Source: Ruminococcaceae bacterium R-25 (lineage in GTDB: Bacteria; Bacillota; Clostridia; Saccharofermentanales; Saccharofermentanaceae). Taken from it: a DNA stretch of 64,000 bases. The stretch is from positions 1,426,001 to 1,490,000 of the forward strand of contig QGFZ01000001.1 of NCBI GenBank assembly GCA_003149065.1, in the 5' to 3' direction. A program made the translations under genes and the position numbers. Of this stretch, positions 59,317-64,000 are shown piece after piece. The notes beneath the pieces were generated by a model that saw nothing but the letters and a program-made list of their open reading frames with translations, ran no database searches and was not told where the DNA came from. Position 1 is the first letter of the stretch, and every line of letters starts with the position of its first letter.

Positions 59317-60555
59317 TTAGTATTCTCTCAAAGTCGGGTCGTCGCCGGTCATATCAAGGAAGCCTTTTGTCTTGGTCTTGTCCAAAGCCTCTGAATTAAA
59401 AGCATACAAAAGCCAGGCCATGTTGTCGCTTATCTTTTCTAAGCTGTTGAGTTTGACCTGAACGAGTTTTCCTGCAGGAGAATAGACAGTAAGGAACATG
59501 TAGCCGCTCGGCAGGATCCTTAATTCCGAGGTATTTTCGAACATTGAATAGGTATCGCCGACGCTGGCATTATCGGCAGCAAGTATTGCTCCCAATACGA
59601 TTATCGCCTTCTTATAGTCATTCGTGTTGCCGAGTTTTACGGGTTTTCCAAGTTCAGCACCCTTTACCGTAAGGCCGCTTATTACGGGTCTTACCCTCTT
59701 GTTTGCATCAAAGGAAGAGAGCTCTAAGACAATACCGTCCTTATCGAGCGCCGCATAACCGTCAGGTGTCCTGATGTAACACACCTTTCTTCTCTCCCTT
59801 ACCGTAACGTCAACTGTTGACGGCAGTTTTACGGATACCCTTATGTCTTCGATATAAGGATTCTCTCTCTTGATACGCTCTTCGGTCTTACCGTAATCGA
59901 GCCTTATGACATCAAGTATGTTGCCGCTTACACCACCCATGAGATGGTCATTATATTCGAGCTTTAATTCTCTCAGTATCTGCTGGTCTGTAAGGGATAT
60001 ATTGCCTTCAACATGAACATTCCTGACACGGAACGCCGGGAGGAAATATATAAGCGCTGCAAAACCGATGATCACGAGCAGCAGGGCAATTATGGTTATG
60101 CTTCTCTTACTTAACGTGAAAGACTCAAGGAGCAGCCGCTTTTCAGCCTTCTTTTTTGCAGGTTTCTTAGGAGCAGGTTTTTCAGAAGCTTCAGATTCCT
60201 CTTCTTCGTCTTCTGACTCTTCTCCGTCCTCTGCTTCTTCGGATTCTTCTGATTCTTCTTCGGATTCTTCGATGTCTTCAGATTCTAAGTCAGACTCATC
60301 TTCCGTTTCTTCATCATCAGAGGTCTTGTCGTCTTCTGAATCGTCATTCTCAACTTCATCTTCATCTGATCCGGCATCATCTTCGTAATTTTTTACGATG
60401 AAACCGTTTTCCCTTAACTCCTCAGCAGAAGACGCGGAATCAGGATCTTCTTTTTTAGAAGACTCTTTTTCCGAATCACCGGAAGTCTCTTTCGCTGGCT
60501 TTGAAGCAGCCTCAGATACCTCTCCGAATAATTTGTCTAACTCGTTATCATCCAT
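59317..60555 (-). CDS. ftsQ: Cell division protein FtsQ/DivIB with long acidic N terminus
   Basis: A 412-residue bitopic protein. TM is 152-172, followed by a POTRA domain (about 174-245, FRVRNVHVEGNISLTDQQI) and the beta domain (VTVRERRKVCYIRTPDGYAALDKDG). The cytoplasmic N terminus is very long: residues 57-125 are almost all Asp, Glu and Ser, followed by a basic KPAPKKPAKKKAEKR stretch before the membrane. DivIB proteins usually have shorter tails. It connects FtsB/FtsL to the division synthase. It lies 17 bases after murG, with a 190-base gap before ftsZ. Confidence 0.9.
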   Translation of the reverse strand: MDDNELDKLFGEVSEAASKPAKETSGDSEKESSKKEDPDSASSAEELRENGFIVKNYEDDAGSDEDEVENDDSEDDKTSDDEETEDESDLESEDIEESEEESEESEEAEDGEESEDEEEESEASEKPAPKKPAKKKAEKRLLLESFTLSKRSITIIALLLVIIGFAALIYFLPAFRVRNVHVEGNISLTDQQILRELKLEYNDHLMGGVSGNILDVIRLDYGKTEERIKRENPYIEDIRVSVKLPSTVDVTVRERRKVCYIRTPDGYAALDKDGIVLELSSFDANKRVRPVISGLTVKGAELGKPVKLGNTNDYKKAIIVLGAILAADNASVGDTYSMFENTSELRILPSGYMFLTVYSPAGKLVQVKLNSLEKISDNMAWLLYAFNSEALDKTKTKGFLDMTGDDPTLREY

Positions 60556-60572
60556 ATTGCTATTCTATCAGT

Positions 60573-61682
60573 TTACGGATTATTCCCAAGTGCTGTCTTG
60601 ATAGCTTCAGTTATTCTCTTGCCGGTGTCTTTGATAGCGAGGCTTAAACTTGCTTTCCTGATCTCTTCCTGCCTTGCAGGATCGTTTAAAAGATCGAGCA
60701 GGACTTTTTCGAGTTTTCCTGCCTTTACGTCATTGTCACTTACGACCAGACCTGCTCCTTTGTCAGCGAGTGAATGCGCATTATATGTCTGGTGATCGTG
60801 GGCAGCATAAGGATAAGGTACCATTATCGCGCATGCTCCAGTGGCTGTGATCTCGGCACAGGTAACGGCACCGGCGCGGAGGATCGAACAGTCAGCCGCA
60901 GACATATAGAGGTCAGGCCTGTCGATATATTCCCTTATCTCAAGATTGGGAAGCGCCTTTACTTCAGGAGTGATCTCAACGGAATTGTGCTTGCCTACAG
61001 AGATCACGAAGTGTACATCCTTAAACTCAGGCTTTTTTGCAGCACCGAAAATGAAATTAGTAAGTGTCGCAGAACCTAAAGAACCGCCCATGGTAAAGAC
61101 GAGTTTCCGGTCAGATGCTATGCCAAGTTCTTTTCTAGAACCTTCCTTGGTCCTGCCGAACATGTTGTTTCTTACGGGATTGCCTGTATAAACGACTTTG
61201 GAAGCTTTCGAAAAGATGGATTCCTGGTTGGGAAAACCTGTCATTACCAAAGCATCTTTTGCAAATAACTTATTGGCTCTGCCGGGGAAAGCGTTTGCCT
61301 CATGGATCATTACGGGGATGTTTTTCTTTTTCGCAGCGAAGATCAAGGGAGCGCTTACATAGCCGCCTGTTGTGATAACACAGTCAGGCTTAAATTCATC
61401 TATCAGGGACAGACACTGTTTCTTACCCCTGTTATTGGCACTCATGACCTTAAAGATCTTAAAAGAAGGCTTATAAGGCAGCGGCTGTGCTTCGACATCT
61501 TTGAAATCATAACCTGCTTTGGGAACAAGTTCACCCTCAAGACCCTCTTTTCTTCCTGTAAAAAGGATCTTGCAGGTATCACCGTTTAAGGCAGCATCTT
61601 CTGTAAGAAGTTCTGCTATCGCGAGCGCCGGATTTATGTGGCCCGACGTTCCGCCACCGGTGATTATATAGCGTCTTTCCAT
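60573..61682 (-). CDS. murG: UDP-GlcNAc:lipid I N-acetylglucosaminyltransferase
   Basis: A 369-residue GT28 enzyme. GGGTSGH (9-15) marks the lipid-binding loop, and ITTGGYVSAPL, HEANAFPGRANK, GGSLGSATLTN and a C-terminal donor site (RAGAVTCAEITATGACAIMVPYPYAAHDHQ) match MurG. It makes lipid II. I use the ATG at 61682 with GGGAG at a good distance; the in-frame GTG three codons upstream overlaps that site and the ftsW stop. Confidence 0.97.
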   Translation of the reverse strand: MERRYIITGGGTSGHINPALAIAELLTEDAALNGDTCKILFTGRKEGLEGELVPKAGYDFKDVEAQPLPYKPSFKIFKVMSANNRGKKQCLSLIDEFKPDCVITTGGYVSAPLIFAAKKKNIPVMIHEANAFPGRANKLFAKDALVMTGFPNQESIFSKASKVVYTGNPVRNNMFGRTKEGSRKELGIASDRKLVFTMGGSLGSATLTNFIFGAAKKPEFKDVHFVISVGKHNSVEITPEVKALPNLEIREYIDRPDLYMSAADCSILRAGAVTCAEITATGACAIMVPYPYAAHDHQTYNAHSLADKGAGLVVSDNDVKAGKLEKVLLDLLNDPARQEEIRKASLSLAIKDTGKRITEAIKTALGNNP

Positions 61683-61687
61683 CCGGA

Positions 61688-63217
61688 TCACGCTCCCATG
61701 TCCATAGATCTCTTAGCCTGGAGGCGTTTCTTCTTTTCGAGGACCAGAGTTCCGCTCCTTGAAACCGATAAGATAAGTCCGTATGCAATAAGAAGACAGA
61801 TCTGCGCCGTTCCGCCGTAACTGATAAACGGCAGCGTAACGCCTGTAGCAGGGATGACCTGCAGCTCAACCGAGAAGTTCATCAGAACTTCGACAAATAT
61901 CAGGGCCGTACACCCGGTCGCTATTACCCTGGAGAACACGTCCTTCGCTCGCCAGCACACGCCCACGCACATAAAGAACATTATCAGATACAGAAGCATC
62001 AGCAGAACGCCGCCGACAAAGCCCGTCTCCTCTATGTAGATTGAGAAGATATAGTCGTTCTGCGCCTCTGATACATAATTATATTTGGATCTGGAATTTC
62101 CGAGGCCGACACCCCACATTCCGCCTGAACCCAGAGCGTTATGGGCATTATCAACCTGACGGGTATCGTCCTTTGTAAGTCCGCCTTCCTCTTCCTCATC
62201 CCTTTCTTCATCAGCATTGAAGATCTGGATTCGCTTGAAAACGTGTGCGTAGTTTCTCTCAATGCTTTTCTTCTTCTCAGCAGGCATTATGATAAATGCG
62301 ACCGCACCGCCCACAATTCCGAATGCGAGCAAGACCGCCATGCCGTAAAGCCACGATTTGCCCGGGATCTCAGATACGAGAGCGCACATGAAGATTACAA
62401 GACCAACAATGATGAAGCACGAAACGTGAGGCTGGATAACGATTACTATGTCGACCAGAACGCACATTCCGATAGGAAGGATAAAGTCGAACATCGCAGT
62501 GAAAAGATTCTTGCCGAGCTTTGTCTTCGGCGTTTTGAACCTGCCCTCATTACGAAGGTTTGCGATTACCGAACGGTAGCCTGCAAAAGCAACGATCAGG
62601 GCAACTTTGATGATCTCCGAACTCTGGAGCTGGATAGGACCGATGTTGATCCATCTGGCGGCACCGTGCTCACGTCCTACGCCTAAGGCGATCGTCGCAA
62701 ACGCGAGGCCGAGGCTCACAAAATAAGCAATGAGCGCAACCCATTTCTGGTTAAAGAAATCGATCGGAATAAAAGAGATAACAAACATCACCACGATTCC
62801 GACAACCGTGAATCTTATCTGTCTTGCAAGAAACCAGGATGAATTCTGGAACTGACCGTAAGCATCAGGTCCTGATACCGAATAGAGTACAACAAGACCG
62901 AAAACGATCATGACGAATATCATCAGGATCATAGGGATATTTGAAGTTCTTACCGCCTGCTCGATCTTAGCCGCATTAAGGCCTTCGCGCTCTGCCTTCG
63001 GCGGAGGTTCGATAAGGCTGTCGATGTCGGTGATCTTACCGGTCTTGGGATCTGCAAAAGGCTTCTTTATAAAAGACTTTTTTGCAGGAGCATGGTTCTT
63101 CGAAGGCGCCTTTTTAACAGGTGCCTTATTACTTGGGGCACCGGTCTTAGCCGCTGTATTGGGATTACCATACAACGGTACATCAGGTATTATCGACTTT
63201 ACCTTCTTTTCAGCCAT
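61688..63217 (-). CDS. ftsW: SEDS peptidoglycan glycosyltransferase FtsW
   Basis: A 509-residue SEDS protein with about ten helices starting near residue 95. Hallmarks are GREHGAARWINIGPIQLQSSEI in the first half and LGNSRSKYNYVSEAQNDYIFSIYIEETGF with the C-terminal GVTLPFISYGGTAQ. The first 90 residues are a cytoplasmic tail rich in Lys, Ala and Pro (KKAPSKNHAPAKKSFIKKP). A large acidic insert (DEERDEEEEGGLTKDD) lies in the extracellular loop ahead of the conserved motif. It polymerises lipid II at the septum. Position beside murG and ftsQ favours FtsW over RodA. Confidence 0.93.
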   Translation of the reverse strand: MAEKKVKSIIPDVPLYGNPNTAAKTGAPSNKAPVKKAPSKNHAPAKKSFIKKPFADPKTGKITDIDSLIEPPPKAEREGLNAAKIEQAVRTSNIPMILMIFVMIVFGLVVLYSVSGPDAYGQFQNSSWFLARQIRFTVVGIVVMFVISFIPIDFFNQKWVALIAYFVSLGLAFATIALGVGREHGAARWINIGPIQLQSSEIIKVALIVAFAGYRSVIANLRNEGRFKTPKTKLGKNLFTAMFDFILPIGMCVLVDIVIVIQPHVSCFIIVGLVIFMCALVSEIPGKSWLYGMAVLLAFGIVGGAVAFIIMPAEKKKSIERNYAHVFKRIQIFNADEERDEEEEGGLTKDDTRQVDNAHNALGSGGMWGVGLGNSRSKYNYVSEAQNDYIFSIYIEETGFVGGVLLMLLYLIMFFMCVGVCWRAKDVFSRVIATGCTALIFVEVLMNFSVELQVIPATGVTLPFISYGGTAQICLLIAYGLILSVSRSGTLVLEKKKRLQAKRSMDMGA

Positions 63218-63220
63218 TTA

Positions 63221-64000
63221 TCAGGCATTCCCCTTCTCGATAAAACTCTTTGCCACTTTCTCGAAGCCGAAGCTGTGCGATGCCTTGAAAAGGATCGCGT
63301 CTCCGTCTCTTACATAATCTTCAAGACGTCTTTGAACGTCTTCAGTGTCTTTGCATTTTACTATTTCGAGCTTCATATTTACCATATGAGCGCCCTTTAT
63401 GAATTCATCGGCGTTTTCGCCTGTGACAAATACTCTGTCAAAGTCATAAGAAGCACACGCCTTGCCTGTCAGCTCATGAAGGCCGGGCGCAAATTTTCCG
63501 AGTTCCAGCATGCCTCCCAATGCAAGGACCTTGCGGTGTCCTTTTGCTTTCTTATAGAAGTTCAGGAAAGCATTTTCCATGGACTCGGGAGATGCATTAT
63601 AAGCATCGTTCATTATGAAATACCTGGCTGTTTCCGTGATAGCGCCTCTGCCGTCAACAGCGCTCTTTGTGCTGATCACTTCAGCAATCTTTTTCTGGTT
63701 TTCAGGTGTCTTTGTAATGCCCATCATATAGGCACAGAAGATTGCAAAAAGAGCATTTCTGATTGCAGGCTCACCATACATTCCGACACTGAGAGGAACC
63801 GAGAATTCAGAATCCTCACCCATTCTCTTAAGCTTCGCACCAAATGACATTCCCGTCTCAGTCTCCTTAACATCTGTTGCGGAAATGATGATCGGGCAAG
63901 GAAGATCGTCATCTGAACTTACCTGAATGCCTGCAATGAAATTATTTATTGTGAGCACCTTAACGCAGTGGTCAAAGAGCTTTCTGTCATCACTGTTGAT
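63221..64000 (-). CDS. murF: UDP-MurNAc-tripeptide D-Ala-D-Ala ligase MurF (partial)
   Basis: The C-terminal 259 residues of MurF; the reading frame continues past the window edge, so the N terminus is missing. NDAYNASPESMENA, LALGGMLELGKFAPGLHELTG and FKASHSFGFEKV are the family's C-terminal domain motifs. It adds D-Ala-D-Ala to the UDP-MurNAc peptide. It is followed at four bases by ftsW, skipping the usual mraY and murD. Confidence 0.92.
   Translation of the reverse strand: MNSDDRKLFDHCVKVLTINNFIAGIQVSSDDDLPCPIIISATDVKETETGMSFGAKLKRMGEDSEFSVPLSVGMYGEPAIRNALFAIFCAYMMGITKTPENQKKIAEVISTKSAVDGRGAITETARYFIMNDAYNASPESMENAFLNFYKKAKGHRKVLALGGMLELGKFAPGLHELTGKACASYDFDRVFVTGENADEFIKGAHMVNMKLEIVKCKDTEDVQRRLEDYVRDGDAILFKASHSFGFEKVAKSFIEKGNA

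Noticed and set aside
60068-60388. A serine-rich open frame on the plus strand
   Set aside because: It is the complement of the Asp/Glu/Ser codons of the acidic FtsQ tail and has no ribosome site.
63221-64000. A short standalone ligase gene starting near 63958
   Set aside because: The reading frame stays open to the window edge and the motifs are those of the MurF C terminus, so it is a gene cut by the window.
1-64000. CRISPR array or insertion sequence
   Set aside because: No regularly spaced repeats, cas genes, transposase or terminal inverted repeats were found on reading through.

Overview
The window looks like chromosomal DNA of an anaerobic Gram-positive bacterium, most likely a member of the Clostridia (Bacillota). 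The grounds are strong AGGAGG-type ribosome binding sites, moderate GC content, a ftsZ-nrdR-two component-nth-recG-rsmD-coaD neighbourhood, lipoproteins with short Gram-positive style signal peptides, and no lipid A or outer-membrane genes. I cannot name the genus. About 65 protein genes, one tRNA and one riboswitch are supported. Most genes lie on the minus strand.

Layout: 0-8 kb holds a membrane-anchored glycerophosphodiesterase, a PEBP-like lipoprotein, and metE-metF divergent from a LysR regulator. 8-12 kb is a tightly coupled TetR operon (regulator, GT1 glycosyltransferase, a TauE/SafE permease fused to a dolichol/phytol kinase-like domain, histidine phosphatase) with two operators in its promoter. 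12-22 kb holds small metabolic and unknown genes: radical SAM, Nudix, HAD, ABC exporter, VOC, DUF5680-like, P-loop kinase, an immunity-like membrane protein, esterase, metallo-beta-lactamase and acyltransferase. 22-38.7 kb is one collinear surface-polysaccharide operon of 14 genes. It carries CDP-glucose enzymes (RfbF, RfbG, RfbH), a paratose-synthase-like reductase, an RfbE-type 2-epimerase, a TPP-dependent carboligase resembling YerE, a DRE-TIM aldolase, a sugar C-methyltransferase between two paralogous SDRs, glycosyltransferases, a flippase and a large membrane protein. 38.8-43.4 kb holds a phosphoesterase, a methyltransferase, an XRE/GyrI-like regulator, a BrnTA toxin-antitoxin pair, a divergent XRE/unknown pair with twin operators, and tRNA-Ser(CGA). 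43.4-47.3 kb holds DJ-1, a manganese exporter behind a yybP-ykoY riboswitch, and an XRE-cupin regulator with an acyl-CoA synthetase. 47.3-50.4 kb is an AAA ATPase plus a TOPRIM-like protein translationally coupled to hemW. 50.4-64 kb is the cell division and DNA maintenance block: murF (cut by the window end), ftsW, murG, ftsQ, ftsZ, nrdR, response regulator, histidine kinase, nth, recG, rsmD, coaD and a coiled-coil protein.

The parts most worth following are the CDP-sugar operon, which appears able to make both a 3,6-dideoxy or two-carbon-branched sugar and a C-methylated sugar; the AAA/TOPRIM pair with degenerate ATPase motifs; the permease-kinase fusion; and several clear palindromic operators whose proteins can be guessed from context. 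All assignments come from reading motifs and context. No database search was run.
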